Shown piece after piece: positions 15,247-24,318 of a stretch of 64,000 nt of DNA (positions within the stretch are counted from its first letter, which is position 1; each line of letters starts with the position of its first letter). The translations under genes were made by a program, and so were the position numbers. The notes under the pieces were generated by a model. The model ran no database searches. It was not told the origin of the DNA and worked only from the letters and a program-made list of their open reading frames with translations. The DNA is from Streptomyces lydicus (lineage in GTDB: Bacteria; Actinomycetota; Actinomycetes; Streptomycetales; Streptomycetaceae): assembly GCF_000717345.1 (NCBI RefSeq), contig NZ_JNZA01000028.1:30433-94432 (forward strand). The letters are read 5' to 3'.

Positions 15247-17670
15247 GTGACCATCGCGCCAACGGAGCCCGCGTCAGACGCCGAGGTCGTGCAGCCCGCG
15301 GTGGGCGCGCCTGCCGCCCGCGCCGGCGGCGGGGCGGGCGAGGACGGCCCGGGCGTCGCCCTGCTGCGCACCCTGACCGAACTCACCGCGGACCTCACCG
15401 CCACCGACCCCGGCAAGGTGGCCGCCGCCGCCCTGCGCGGCCGGCACGCGGGCTCCGACGAGGCCGAGCTGCGCTCGCTGGCCACCGAGGCCGCGGCCGG
15501 TCTGATCGGTGACGAGCCGCAGTACTCCAAGCTCGCCGCGCGGCTGCTCACCCTCGCGATCTCGGAGGAGGCGGCCGGACAGGGGGCGGTCGCCTTCTCC
15601 GCCTCCATCGAGGTCGGCCACCGCGAGGGGCTGATCGCCGACGAGACCGCGGAGTTCGTACGGACCCACGCCGCGCGGCTGGACGCGCTGGTCGAGCGGG
15701 CGCTCGCGGACGGGGCGGACGACCGCTTCGGCTACTTCGGGCTGCGGACGCTGCACTCGCGCTATCTGCTGCGGCACCCCACCACCCGTCAGGTCATCGA
15801 GACCCCGCAGCACTTCCTGCTGCGGGTGGCCTGCGGCCTCGCGGAAGACCACAGCGACCGCGCGCTGGCCGACGTCACCGAGCTCTACCGCCTCACCAGC
15901 TCGCTGTCGTACCTCCCCTCCTCCCCCACCCTCTTCAACTCCGGCACCCGCCACCCCCAGATGTCGTCCTGCTACCTGCTGGACTCCCCGCTGGACGAGC
16001 TGGACTCGATCTACGACCGGTACCACCAGGTCGCGCGGCTCTCCAAGCACGCCGGCGGCATCGGCCTGTCGTACTCCCGCATCCGCGCCCGCGGTTCGCT
16101 GATCCGCGGCACCAACGGGCACTCCAACGGCATCGTGCCGTTCCTGCGCACGCTCGACGCCTCGGTCGCGGCCGTGAACCAGGGCGGCCGGCGCAAGGGC
16201 GCCGCCTGCGTCTACCTGGAGACCTGGCACGCGGACATCGAGGAGTTCCTGGAGCTGCGCGACAACACCGGTGAGGAGGCCCGCCGGACGCACAACCTGA
16301 ACATCGCGCACTGGATCCCCGACGAGTTCATGCGCCGCGTCGAGGCGGACGCCGACTGGTCGCTGTTCTCGCCGTCGGACGCCCCCGAGCTGGTGGACCT
16401 GTGGGGCGACGAGTTCGACGCCGCGTACCGCAAGGCCGAGGCCGACGGCCGGGCGGTCAAGCAGATCCCGGCGCGGATGCTGTACTCCCGGATGATGCGG
16501 ACCCTGGCGCAGACCGGCAACGGCTGGATGACGTTCAAGGACGCCGCCAACCGCACCGCCAACCAGACCGCCGAGCCCGGCAAGGTCGTGCACTCCTCCA
16601 ACCTGTGCACCGAGATCCTGGAGGTGACGGACGACGGGGAGACCGCGGTCTGCAACCTGGGGTCGGTGAACCTCGCCGCCCACCTGGGCAACCACGGTGA
16701 GATGGACTGGGAGCGGCTGGACGCCACGGTCCGCACCGCCGTCACCTTCCTCGACCGCGTCGTGGACATCAACTTCTACCCGACCGAGCAGGCCGGCGCC
16801 TCCAACTCCCGCTGGCGCCCGGTCGGTCTGGGCCTGATGGGTCTGCAGGACGTGTTCTTCCGGCTGCGGCTGCCCTTCGACTCGGCCGAGGCGCGGGAGC
16901 TGTCGACCCGTATCTCCGAGCGGATCATGCTCGCCGCCTACGAGGCGTCCGCCGACCTCGCCGAGCGGCACGGCCCGCACCCGGCGTGGTCCGCGACCCG
17001 CACCGCCCGCGGCGTGCTGCACCCGGACCACTACCCGAACGCCGAGCCCCGCTGGGCGGACCGCTGGGCGGCGCTGCGCACCCGTATCGCCACCACCGGG
17101 ATGCGCAACTCGCTGCTGCTGGCGATCGCGCCGACCGCGACCATCGCCTCCATCGCGGGCGTGTACGAGTGCATCGAGCCGCAGGTCTCCAACCTCTTCA
17201 AACGCGAGACGCTGTCCGGCGAGTTCCTTCAGGTCAACGCGTATCTGATCGAGGAGCTCAAGGCCCTGGGGCTGTGGGACGCGCGGACCCGTGACGCACT
17301 GCGCGAGGCCAACGGCTCGGTGCAGGAGGTCAGTTGGATCCCCGAGGACGTGCGGACGCTGTACCGCACCGCCTGGGAGATCCCGCAGCGCGCGCTGATC
17401 GACATGGCCGCGGCCCGTACGCCCTACCTCGACCAGAGCCAGTCGCTGAACCTCTTCATGGCCTCGCCGACCATCGGCAAGCTCAGCTCGATGTACGCCT
17501 ACGCCTGGAAGCGCGGCATCAAGACGACGTACTACCTGCGGTCGCGCCCGGCGACCCGGATCGCGCAGTCCGCGCGCGCCGCGACCGTTCCCGCACAGCT
17601 GTCGGTGACCGACCCCGAGGCGGTCGCCTGCTCCCTGGAAAACCCCGAGTCCTGCGAGGCCTGCCAGTAA
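15247..17670 (+). CDS. nrdA: Class Ia ribonucleotide reductase, alpha subunit
   Basis: An 807-residue catalytic subunit that reduces ribonucleoside diphosphates to deoxy forms. Key residues are C242 and C469 (redox pair), N452-L-C454-T-E456 (catalytic triad with the thiyl-radical cysteine), and the C-terminal C803-x2-C806 that shuttles electrons from thioredoxin. The GTG at 15247 follows GAGGGAG. The N-terminus has no clear ATP-cone, so activity regulation may differ from E. coli NrdA. Its stop overlaps the nrdB start by one base (TAATG). It lies behind a B12 riboswitch and possible NrdR box. Confidence 0.95.
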   Translation: MTIAPTEPASDAEVVQPAVGAPAARAGGGAGEDGPGVALLRTLTELTADLTATDPGKVAAAALRGRHAGSDEAELRSLATEAAAGLIGDEPQYSKLAARLLTLAISEEAAGQGAVAFSASIEVGHREGLIADETAEFVRTHAARLDALVERALADGADDRFGYFGLRTLHSRYLLRHPTTRQVIETPQHFLLRVACGLAEDHSDRALADVTELYRLTSSLSYLPSSPTLFNSGTRHPQMSSCYLLDSPLDELDSIYDRYHQVARLSKHAGGIGLSYSRIRARGSLIRGTNGHSNGIVPFLRTLDASVAAVNQGGRRKGAACVYLETWHADIEEFLELRDNTGEEARRTHNLNIAHWIPDEFMRRVEADADWSLFSPSDAPELVDLWGDEFDAAYRKAEADGRAVKQIPARMLYSRMMRTLAQTGNGWMTFKDAANRTANQTAEPGKVVHSSNLCTEILEVTDDGETAVCNLGSVNLAAHLGNHGEMDWERLDATVRTAVTFLDRVVDINFYPTEQAGASNSRWRPVGLGLMGLQDVFFRLRLPFDSAEARELSTRISERIMLAAYEASADLAERHGPHPAWSATRTARGVLHPDHYPNAEPRWADRWAALRTRIATTGMRNSLLLAIAPTATIASIAGVYECIEPQVSNLFKRETLSGEFLQVNAYLIEELKALGLWDARTRDALREANGSVQEVSWIPEDVRTLYRTAWEIPQRALIDMAAARTPYLDQSQSLNLFMASPTIGKLSSMYAYAWKRGIKTTYYLRSRPATRIAQSARAATVPAQLSVTDPEAVACSLENPESCEACQ

Positions 17671-18722
17671 TGACCACCGCACCGGAGACCAACGCCGCCG
17701 CGCACACCGCGACCACCGGCGCCAAGAACCTCCTCGACCCGGGCTTCGAGCTGACCCTGCGCCCCATGCGGTACCCGGACTTCTACGACCGCTACCGCGA
17801 CGCGATCAAGAACACCTGGACCGTGGAGGAGGTCGACCTCCACTCCGACGTCACCGACCTCGCCAAGCTCTCGCCGGGTGAGCAGCACATGATCGGCCGG
17901 CTGGTCGCGTTCTTCGCGACCGGGGACTCGATCGTCGCCAACAACCTCGTGCTGACGCTGTACAAGCACATCAACTCCCCCGAGGCGCGGCTGTACCTGA
18001 GCCGTCAGCTCTTCGAGGAGGCGGTGCACGTGCAGTTCTACCTGACGCTGCTGGACACCTACCTCCCCGACCCGGACGACCGCGCCGCCGCCTTCGCGGC
18101 CGTGGAGAAGATCCCGTCCATCCGGGAGAAGGCGGAGTTCTGCTTCAAGTGGATGGACTCGGTCGAGTCGATCGACCGGCTGGAGTCCAAGGCCGACCGG
18201 CGCCGCTTCCTGCTGAACCTGATCTGCTTCGCGGCCTGCATCGAGGGCCTGTTCTTCTACGGCGCCTTCGCCTACGTCTACTGGTTCCGCTCGCGCGGCC
18301 TGCTGCACGGGCTGGCCACCGGCACCAACTGGGTGTTCCGGGACGAGTCCATGCACATGGAGTTCGCCTTCTCGGTGGTGGACACCGTCCGCGAGGAGGA
18401 GCCCGACCTCTTCGACGACAAGCTGGAGCAGCAGGTCACCGAGATGCTCAAGGAGGCCGTCGAGGCGGAGCTCCAGTTCGGCCGGGACCTGTGCGGTGAC
18501 GGCCTGCCGGGGATGAACACCGAGTCGATGCGCGAGTACCTCCAGTGCGTCGCCGATCAGCGGCTGCAACGGCTCGGCTTCCCGCCCGTGTACGGCTCGG
18601 AGAACCCGTTCTCCTTCATGGAGCTCCAGAACGTCCAGGAGCTGACCAACTTCTTCGAGCGGCGGGCCTCCGCCTACCAGGTCGCCGTCGAGGGCTCGGT
18701 CTCCTTCGACGACGACTTCTAG
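17670..18722 (+). CDS. nrdB: Class Ia ribonucleotide reductase, beta subunit
   Basis: A 350-residue diiron protein that makes the stable radical for NrdA. Metal ligands D86, E117, H120 and the radical tyrosine Y124 sit exactly two positions after the E. coli D84, E115, H118 and Y122. The second ligand set lies in IEGLFFYG and DESMHMEF. The C-terminal tail ends VSFDDDF, the acidic-aromatic tail that docks on NrdA. It is coupled to nrdA by overlap. In S. coelicolor a third gene, nrdS (AraC-like), follows; here a terminator-like hairpin and an unrelated gene follow instead. Confidence 0.95.
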   Translation: MTTAPETNAAAHTATTGAKNLLDPGFELTLRPMRYPDFYDRYRDAIKNTWTVEEVDLHSDVTDLAKLSPGEQHMIGRLVAFFATGDSIVANNLVLTLYKHINSPEARLYLSRQLFEEAVHVQFYLTLLDTYLPDPDDRAAAFAAVEKIPSIREKAEFCFKWMDSVESIDRLESKADRRRFLLNLICFAACIEGLFFYGAFAYVYWFRSRGLLHGLATGTNWVFRDESMHMEFAFSVVDTVREEEPDLFDDKLEQQVTEMLKEAVEAELQFGRDLCGDGLPGMNTESMREYLQCVADQRLQRLGFPPVYGSENPFSFMELQNVQELTNFFERRASAYQVAVEGSVSFDDDF

Positions 18723-18731
18723 TCCGGTTCC

Positions 18732-18757
18732 GGCCGGCCCGTCCTCCCGGGCCGGCC
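18732..18757 (+). terminator. Hairpin after nrdB
   Basis: GGCCGGCCCG (18732-18741) pairs with CGGGCCGGCC (18748-18757) around TCCTCC. There is no T-run, so it may terminate weakly. It marks the end of a two-gene nrd operon. Confidence 0.6.
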
Positions 18758-18841
18758 ACCCCCCTTCCCCCTGGTCACCGGCCTTTGTGAGCGTTCTGTT
18801 ACCTCGGCAACCGGAGCCGTGGCCGCCACATCTAAGCGGGT

Positions 18842-20803
18842 ATGAAGGGCACGAAGGGGCGTCGCCGGTTCATCGACTATCCGCGCCAGGGACGGGAGGG
18901 TCCGCGCCGCTGGCTGCCGTCATGGCGGCTGTGGCTCGGCACCTTCTCGTTCGGCGTTCTCTCGCTGGCCGGGCTGTTCGCCATTGTGTACGCAAACGTC
19001 GACATCCCCGACGAGAACGAACTGGCCGCGCAGGAAGCGACCGTCTACTACTGGGCGGACGGCAGCCAGATGGTGAGCGTGGGCGCCGTCAACCGGCAGA
19101 ACGTCACCCTCGGCAACGTGCCGGACTCCGTCGAGAACTCCGTCATCGCCGCGGAGAACGCCACCTTCTACAGCGACCCCGGCATTTCCTTCCAGGGCAT
19201 CGCCCGCGCGGTGGTCAACATGGTCTCCGGCGAGGAGACCCAGGGCGGCTCCACCATCACCCAGCAGTACGTGAAGAACACCTACCTGTCGCAGGACCAG
19301 ACGGTCACCCGCAAGGTGAAGGAATTCATCATCGCGCTGAAGGTGAGCAATCAGAAGTCCAAGCAGGACATTCTGCGCGGTTACCTCAACACCAGCTGGT
19401 TCGGCCGGGGTTCGTACGGCATACAGGCGGCCGCCCATGCGTATTACGGCATCGACGCGAGCAAACTGAACCCCAGCCAGGGCGCGTTGCTGGCCGCCCT
19501 GCTGAAGGGCTCGGAGCAGTACGACCCGGGGCTGAGCAAGGCCAATCACCAGCGGGCCGTGGAGCGCTGGAGCTGGATACTCGACCGGCAGGTCGCCACC
19601 GGGAAGATGAGCGAGGAGGAGCGGGCGAAGTACCGCGCCTTCCCCGAGCCCCGGTCACCCGCGAAACCCACCAGCCAGGCCGGCCAGACCGGCTATCTCG
19701 TCGATGTGGCCAACAAATTCGTCAAGGCCGAAACGGGGCTGACCGACGCGGATCTGGCACGCGGCGGCTACCGCATTCACACCACCTTCGACAAACAGCG
19801 CACCCGCCGCCTGGAAAAGGCGGTCACCGACGTCCGCCGGCAGCACCTCGACCCGAAGAAGCGCGCCGCCGACAATTACGTGGAATTCGGCGCGGCCTCC
19901 GTACGCCCGAAGGACGGCGCGATACTCGCCGTCTACGGCGGCACCGACGCCACCCGGCACTTCAGCAACAACGCGGACACCACGGCGGTCCCGGCCGGTT
20001 CCGCCTTCAAGCCGTTCGTGCTGGCGACCGCGCTCCAGCAGCAGGTCGGCCGGGCGGAAGTGCCCGTCAAGGAGCCCGAGGTCACGGGAGAGGGGCGGCC
20101 GGCGGACTGGGAGAGCGACTTCGGGGATCTGCGCGGCGCCCTGATGAAGGCCGAGAACCCGCCGTTCGTGCAGGCCGGGAAGCGCCTCGGGCTGGAGCGG
20201 ATCCGGGATCTCGCGGTGGCCGCGGGGCTGCGCGAGGAGAGCATGGCGCGGCTGGAGCAGACCTTCCCGCTCGGCACCTCTGCGCCCAGCGCGATCCGGA
20301 TGGCCAGCGCCTACACCACGTTCGTCAACGGCGGACTGCACGCCGACCCCTACGCGGTGTCCTCGATGACCTACGGCGGCAGAAAGATCCGCGGCTTCGA
20401 CCGGGCCGAACCCGACCAGGTCCTGGACGCCGGGGTCGCCCAGCAGGTGTCCGCCAGCCTGGAGGGGCTGGGCTGGCGCTCGCTGGGGCTGCCCGGCGGC
20501 GGCGCGTCCTCGCGGCCGGTCGCGGCCGGCCGCACGGAGCCCGGCGACCGGATGAAGTCGGCGTGGTTCATCGGCAGCCCGCTCGCCGCCCCCGGTGCCG
20601 GTGGCGAAACCGGCGCCGGCACCGACGCGGAAGGCCGGCACGGCGAGGGCGACGGCGACGAGCCGACCACCGCCGTCACCATGTTCCGCAACAAGCCGGG
20701 AGCCCCCGAGCTGCTGCCCATGCAGGGCGTCGGCGGCGACGGCAAGGGGCTGGGCACGGCCCTCCCCCCGAAGGTGTGGAGCGCCTACCAGAACGCGTCC
20801 TGA
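18842..20803 (+). CDS. Class A penicillin-binding protein with degenerate transpeptidase
   Basis: A 653-residue membrane protein with a basic cytoplasmic tail, one helix (about 31-51), a GT51 glycosyltransferase and a C-terminal transpeptidase domain. GT51 motifs are nearly intact: E105 in AEN (normally ED), GGSTITQQ (135-142), RKVKE (157-161) and ILRGYLN (177-183). In the transpeptidase domain SxxK survives as S387-A-F-K390, but the SxN position reads A437-E-N439 and the KTG motif region reads GRTEPG (563-568) just before KSAWFIG. So glycan polymerisation is likely but crosslinking doubtful. The C-terminal 70 residues are Gly/Glu-rich. It starts with the ATG at 18842 and lies alone after the nrd operon. 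Confidence 0.9.
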   Translation: MKGTKGRRRFIDYPRQGREGPRRWLPSWRLWLGTFSFGVLSLAGLFAIVYANVDIPDENELAAQEATVYYWADGSQMVSVGAVNRQNVTLGNVPDSVENSVIAAENATFYSDPGISFQGIARAVVNMVSGEETQGGSTITQQYVKNTYLSQDQTVTRKVKEFIIALKVSNQKSKQDILRGYLNTSWFGRGSYGIQAAAHAYYGIDASKLNPSQGALLAALLKGSEQYDPGLSKANHQRAVERWSWILDRQVATGKMSEEERAKYRAFPEPRSPAKPTSQAGQTGYLVDVANKFVKAETGLTDADLARGGYRIHTTFDKQRTRRLEKAVTDVRRQHLDPKKRAADNYVEFGAASVRPKDGAILAVYGGTDATRHFSNNADTTAVPAGSAFKPFVLATALQQQVGRAEVPVKEPEVTGEGRPADWESDFGDLRGALMKAENPPFVQAGKRLGLERIRDLAVAAGLREESMARLEQTFPLGTSAPSAIRMASAYTTFVNGGLHADPYAVSSMTYGGRKIRGFDRAEPDQVLDAGVAQQVSASLEGLGWRSLGLPGGGASSRPVAAGRTEPGDRMKSAWFIGSPLAAPGAGGETGAGTDAEGRHGEGDGDEPTTAVTMFRNKPGAPELLPMQGVGGDGKGLGTALPPKVWSAYQNAS

Positions 20804-20848
20804 CGGGCCCGGGCGCCCGCTCCCGGCCGGGCCGGGCGCCCACCGGCC

Positions 20849-21493
20849 TCAGTCGTTGGGGACGACGGGGTAGCGCGGCTCCCGCTCGGCCATCTGCTTC
20901 AGCGCGTCCTTGCGGTCCCGCTTGCTGAGCCGGTCGATGTAGAGGTAGCCGTAGAGGTGATCGGTCTCGTGCTGCAGGCAGCGCGCGAAGTAGCCGGTGC
21001 CCCGCACGGAGATCGGCTCGCCCTTGGCGTCCCGGCCGCGGACGACCGCGACGTCGGGGCGCGCCAGCTCGGCGTAGGCGCCCGGCACGGACAGGCAGCC
21101 CTCGTTGGAGTCGTCCAGCACCCGGCGCTCGGCGGGCAGCTCGTCCAGCACCGGGTTGCAGATCGCGCCGACGTGCCGGACGCCCTCGTCGTCCAGGCAG
21201 TCGTAGACGAAGACCTTCAGGTCCACCCCGATCTGGTTGGCGGCCAGCCCCACGCCCTCGGCGGTGCGCTGGCTGGCGAACATGTCGTCGATGAGCTGGG
21301 CGAGCTTGTCGTCGAACTCCGTGACGTCCTTGCACTCCTTGTGGAGCACCGGGTTGCCGACGACCGTGATCGGCCGCGAGGTGCCGCGCTCGCGGTGTGC
21401 GATCTCACGCTCCTCCGCGTCCGTGACGTCGTCGATGAACGCGTCATCCACCCGCTGGTCACCCTCTTGATCAAAAACAGGCTGCTGGGCCAT
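20849..21493 (-). CDS. def: Peptide deformylase
   Basis: A 214-residue iron/zinc enzyme that removes the formyl group from new proteins. The three signatures are present: [18 protein letters not shown] with the metal cysteine, and QHETDHLYG with both metal histidines and the catalytic glutamate. The last motif has ET instead of the usual EF/EI, a variant common in actinobacterial type homologues. A 35-residue acidic N-terminal extension precedes the core, so this is likely one of several Streptomyces deformylases. It converges on the PBP gene and stands apart from fmt/rpoB-type partners. Confidence 0.93.
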   Translation of the reverse strand: MAQQPVFDQEGDQRVDDAFIDDVTDAEEREIAHRERGTSRPITVVGNPVLHKECKDVTEFDDKLAQLIDDMFASQRTAEGVGLAANQIGVDLKVFVYDCLDDEGVRHVGAICNPVLDELPAERRVLDDSNEGCLSVPGAYAELARPDVAVVRGRDAKGEPISVRGTGYFARCLQHETDHLYGYLYIDRLSKRDRKDALKQMAEREPRYPVVPND

Positions 21494-21560
21494 CTTCGCC
21501 GTACGCCTTCCTGAAAACCCTGAATAGTCGCCCTACAGCCTACGGCGACCGTGCGGGCGC

Positions 21561-22562
21561 TCAGCAGACCTCTTCAAGATCGCGCCATTCCCGGGTGTCC
21601 GGGCTGTCCGCGACCCAGCCGTCCAGCAGGCCGCGCACCAGGGCGGACGGCGCCGCGATACCGCACTCGCGCTCCGGCACCCACAGGGATCCCGAGCCCG
21701 CGGTGCGGTGGCCGAGCGGGCCGGGATGGCCCGGCTCGCTGTGGTCGTGCGGGTCCAGGTGCTCGCCGTCGCCCTCGTCACTGGGCATCCGGCTCTCCGA
21801 GCACGTACGGCACAGCAGCCGTACGGACGACGACCAGTCCTCGGCGGCGAAGCCCGCCTCGGCCGCCAGCCGCTCCAGGGCGTCCCGGTCGGCCTCGGTG
21901 GCGGCCTCCAGGAGCACCACCCAGGTGGGGACCGGTGAGGGCGCCCACAGCTCGATCTCGTCGAAGACCGGGAAGGCCCTGGTGGCGCCGCCGGCGCCGA
22001 CGGCGGTGGTCCGCTCGCCGTGCGGCACGCCGTCGTGCAGCACCACCTCGCCCCAGCGGCGCCCGGAGGACGGCAGCGGGATGGAGAGCACCTCGATACG
22101 GGCCGGGTCCAGCCGGCGGCCCCAGACCACCTCGGCCTCCCCCTCCGGGGAGAGCCGGACGGCGGCGCTGCCCAGGGCCATACCGAGCGGTTCGCCGGAC
22201 GGGGAGCCCTCGCCGGGGACCTTCAGGCCGTACGCCTGCCAGGCGCGGCGGGCCAGTGGCCAGTCCTGGAGGGCGGTGGCGGAGATGCCGACGTTCCACC
22301 AGTCGGGCGCCCCGGCCTCGCGGTCCAGCAGCGCGACCGCGCGCAGGCCGGCGGCCCGGGCCTGCTCCCAGTCGTGCCGGAATTTGTGCAGCAGGGCCAG
22401 GTTGAACCAGGACTCCGACAGCCACGGCTCCATGTCCGCGGCACGGGTCAGCAACGCCCCCGCGTCCTCGTAACGGCCGTCGCCGATCAGCGTGAAAGCG
22501 CGGTCGGTCGCCTGCCGCCACGAGGCGGAAGGCCGGTGCCGTACCTTGCCGAAGATCCTCAC
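21561..22562 (-). CDS. Tetratricopeptide-repeat protein
   Basis: A 333-residue protein of unknown function. Residues about 10-110 form TPR-like helical pairs (SWRQATDRAFTLIGDGRYEDA, then ESWFNLALLHKFRHDWEQA). The rest is a mixed domain, and a Cys pair (LLCRTCSES) may bind metal. The GTG at 22562 gives the conserved VRIFGKVRHRPSASW start; longer in-frame readings pass through a non-conserved stretch. It follows the same strand as def, with a 67-base gap, and may be co-transcribed. Confidence 0.8.
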   Translation of the reverse strand: MRIFGKVRHRPSASWRQATDRAFTLIGDGRYEDAGALLTRAADMEPWLSESWFNLALLHKFRHDWEQARAAGLRAVALLDREAGAPDWWNVGISATALQDWPLARRAWQAYGLKVPGEGSPSGEPLGMALGSAAVRLSPEGEAEVVWGRRLDPARIEVLSIPLPSSGRRWGEVVLHDGVPHGERTTAVGAGGATRAFPVFDEIELWAPSPVPTWVVLLEAATEADRDALERLAAEAGFAAEDWSSSVRLLCRTCSESRMPSDEGDGEHLDPHDHSEPGHPGPLGHRTAGSGSLWVPERECGIAAPSALVRGLLDGWVADSPDTREWRDLEEVC

Positions 22563-22956
22563 GATTCCCGCCTGCTGGTTGCTCTCGATTGCCGCTCCGG
22601 AGGTGTCCCGGGCGGCGCCGGGGCCCTTCTGGGGGCCCACTCGACAACCTGCCACAGATTGCCGTCGGGCTCAGCCCGGTTTGCTGCGCCCCCTGCGGCT
22701 CCTTGCCCTTCACCGACCCCCTGAACCCCCCTGAAAGGGGCTCCCTTCGCATCCAACCATGCCCATCTCGGAGGGCGCTCATTACCCATGGGTTCCACGG
22801 CATCGGACACCCTGCGGGGGCGCGCGGGGCCACAGTCGGTCACCGGAACGCCGCCGCGCGCCCGCCATGCCGGTTTTCTCCGTGTATGTGCTCCTGGCAG
22901 GCGTTACGCACCGAAAAGCGGTGCTCTGCGACCCTCGCCGGGGACCGTCGCTCCGC
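22563..22956. other. 394-base stretch without a supported gene
   Basis: This lies between the TPR gene start and the 3' end of an HD phosphohydrolase gene, so it must hold the TPR gene promoter. Frames on both strands (for example from the ATG at 22788) lack a ribosome site and family resemblance. I see no strong terminator or repeat. Confidence 0.5.
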
Positions 22957-24318
22957 TCACGCCGCCCGGCCGCCCCGCGCCAGCACCCGGGCGAGCGCCT
23001 CGACGACCCCGGGCTCGTGGTCCCGCGCCGTCGCCAGCCGCAACCGTTCCAGGGCCCGCAGCGGGCCGCCGGGCCCCGCGACCGTGCCCGACAGGTCGTC
23101 GTAGGCGTTGACGGTGCGCACGATACGGGCGGTGACCGGCTGGTCCCGGTACGGATCCGCCTGCCGCTCGACGATCATCGCGACCTCAGAGGGCACCCCG
23201 GTCTGCCGGACCACGGCCCCGCCGAGCAGCGCGATGCGGCGCTGCTCGGCGGACGGCAGCGGCGCGGTCGCCCCGTGGGGCACCGGGTCCAGCAGGGACA
23301 GCTGCCCGATGTCATGCATCAGCGCGGCGTACTCCAGCACGTCGAGGTCCGGCTCGTTCAGGCCCAGTTCGCGGCCCACCGCGCGGCTCAGCGCGGCCAC
23401 CCGGCGGGCGTGGCCGGGCGGGGTGTAGCCGGCGATCTCGGTGGAGCGGGCGAGCGAGGCGATGGTCTGGCGGTAGGTGGTGCGGACCGCCGCGAACCGG
23501 CGGAAGGCGCACTGGGTCAGCAGCAGCGGCAGGCAGAACACCGGCAGCGCCCACAGCCCGGCGACCGCGGTGGCGAGCGAGATCACCACGCCGGTGGCGC
23601 AGATGGCCGTGCCGATGCCCAGCAGCGCGCGCAACTCGTCGCGCAGCAGCGGCCCGAACGGCCAGCCGGTACGGGCCCGGGCGAGCGCGGCCGCCAGCAC
23701 CGCGTCGCACAGCGTGGTCAGCGCCAGCAGAGCGACCAGGAACAGCGGATGGGCCGGCCCGGACGCCACCCCGGCGCCCAAGCTGCCGCCGCCGTGCAGG
23801 GGTTGGAAGCAGACGGCGGCGAAGCCGACGGTCAGCACCCGGCGCGCGAGGTGGTCCAGCGCCGGCCCCCGGCCGCGGGCGAGCTGCGGGACCAGCCCGA
23901 TCAGCCCGGCCGCGAGGACCACCGCCACGGTCTGCGGCACGCCGTGGCCGGTGGGCCGGCCGCCGGCCTCGCCGAGCAGCGCGTACGCGAGCGCGCCGGC
24001 CGCACCGAGCGGCGCACCCTCCCGCTCCCCCACCGCCCGCCGGTACTCGGCCGCCGGCGCGCCGCCCCGGCCGACCACCTCCCCGACCGCGATCAGCACG
24101 CCGAAGGCCAGCGCGATGCCGGGCCGGTCCACCCCGTCCCAGAGCGTCCGGCCGAGCGACCAGCACGCCAGGACGGCGGCCGGGACGTGGACCGCGGCGA
24201 CGACGATCCCGCCGCGGCCGGCGGGCGGGACGGGGCGCGGGGAGGAGTCGCCGCGGCCCTCCCGGCCACCCGGGCCCGGGTGGCCGGCGTCCGGCGGCTC
24301 CTGGGGGGCGCCGGTCAT
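22957..24318 (-). CDS. Membrane HD-domain phosphohydrolase
   Basis: A 453-residue protein with about eight hydrophobic helices (residues 35-270) and a C-terminal HD domain. H in GHARRVAALSRAVG and HD in YAALMHDIGQLSLL are metal-ligand candidates. It lacks the full HD-GYP signature found in its upstream neighbour, so it may be a degenerate or specialised copy. The ATG at 24318 overlaps the upstream stop (ATGA). The pair looks like a duplication with divergence. Substrate unknown; a nucleotide second messenger is a reasonable guess. Confidence 0.82.
   Translation of the reverse strand: MTGAPQEPPDAGHPGPGGREGRGDSSPRPVPPAGRGGIVVAAVHVPAAVLACWSLGRTLWDGVDRPGIALAFGVLIAVGEVVGRGGAPAAEYRRAVGEREGAPLGAAGALAYALLGEAGGRPTGHGVPQTVAVVLAAGLIGLVPQLARGRGPALDHLARRVLTVGFAAVCFQPLHGGGSLGAGVASGPAHPLFLVALLALTTLCDAVLAAALARARTGWPFGPLLRDELRALLGIGTAICATGVVISLATAVAGLWALPVFCLPLLLTQCAFRRFAAVRTTYRQTIASLARSTEIAGYTPPGHARRVAALSRAVGRELGLNEPDLDVLEYAALMHDIGQLSLLDPVPHGATAPLPSAEQRRIALLGGAVVRQTGVPSEVAMIVERQADPYRDQPVTARIVRTVNAYDDLSGTVAGPGGPLRALERLRLATARDHEPGVVEALARVLARGGRAA

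Noticed and set aside
22788..23111. A 107-codon plus-strand frame in the gap before the HD phosphohydrolase
   Set aside because: No ribosome site, low-complexity translation, and its 3' part overlaps the real minus-strand gene.
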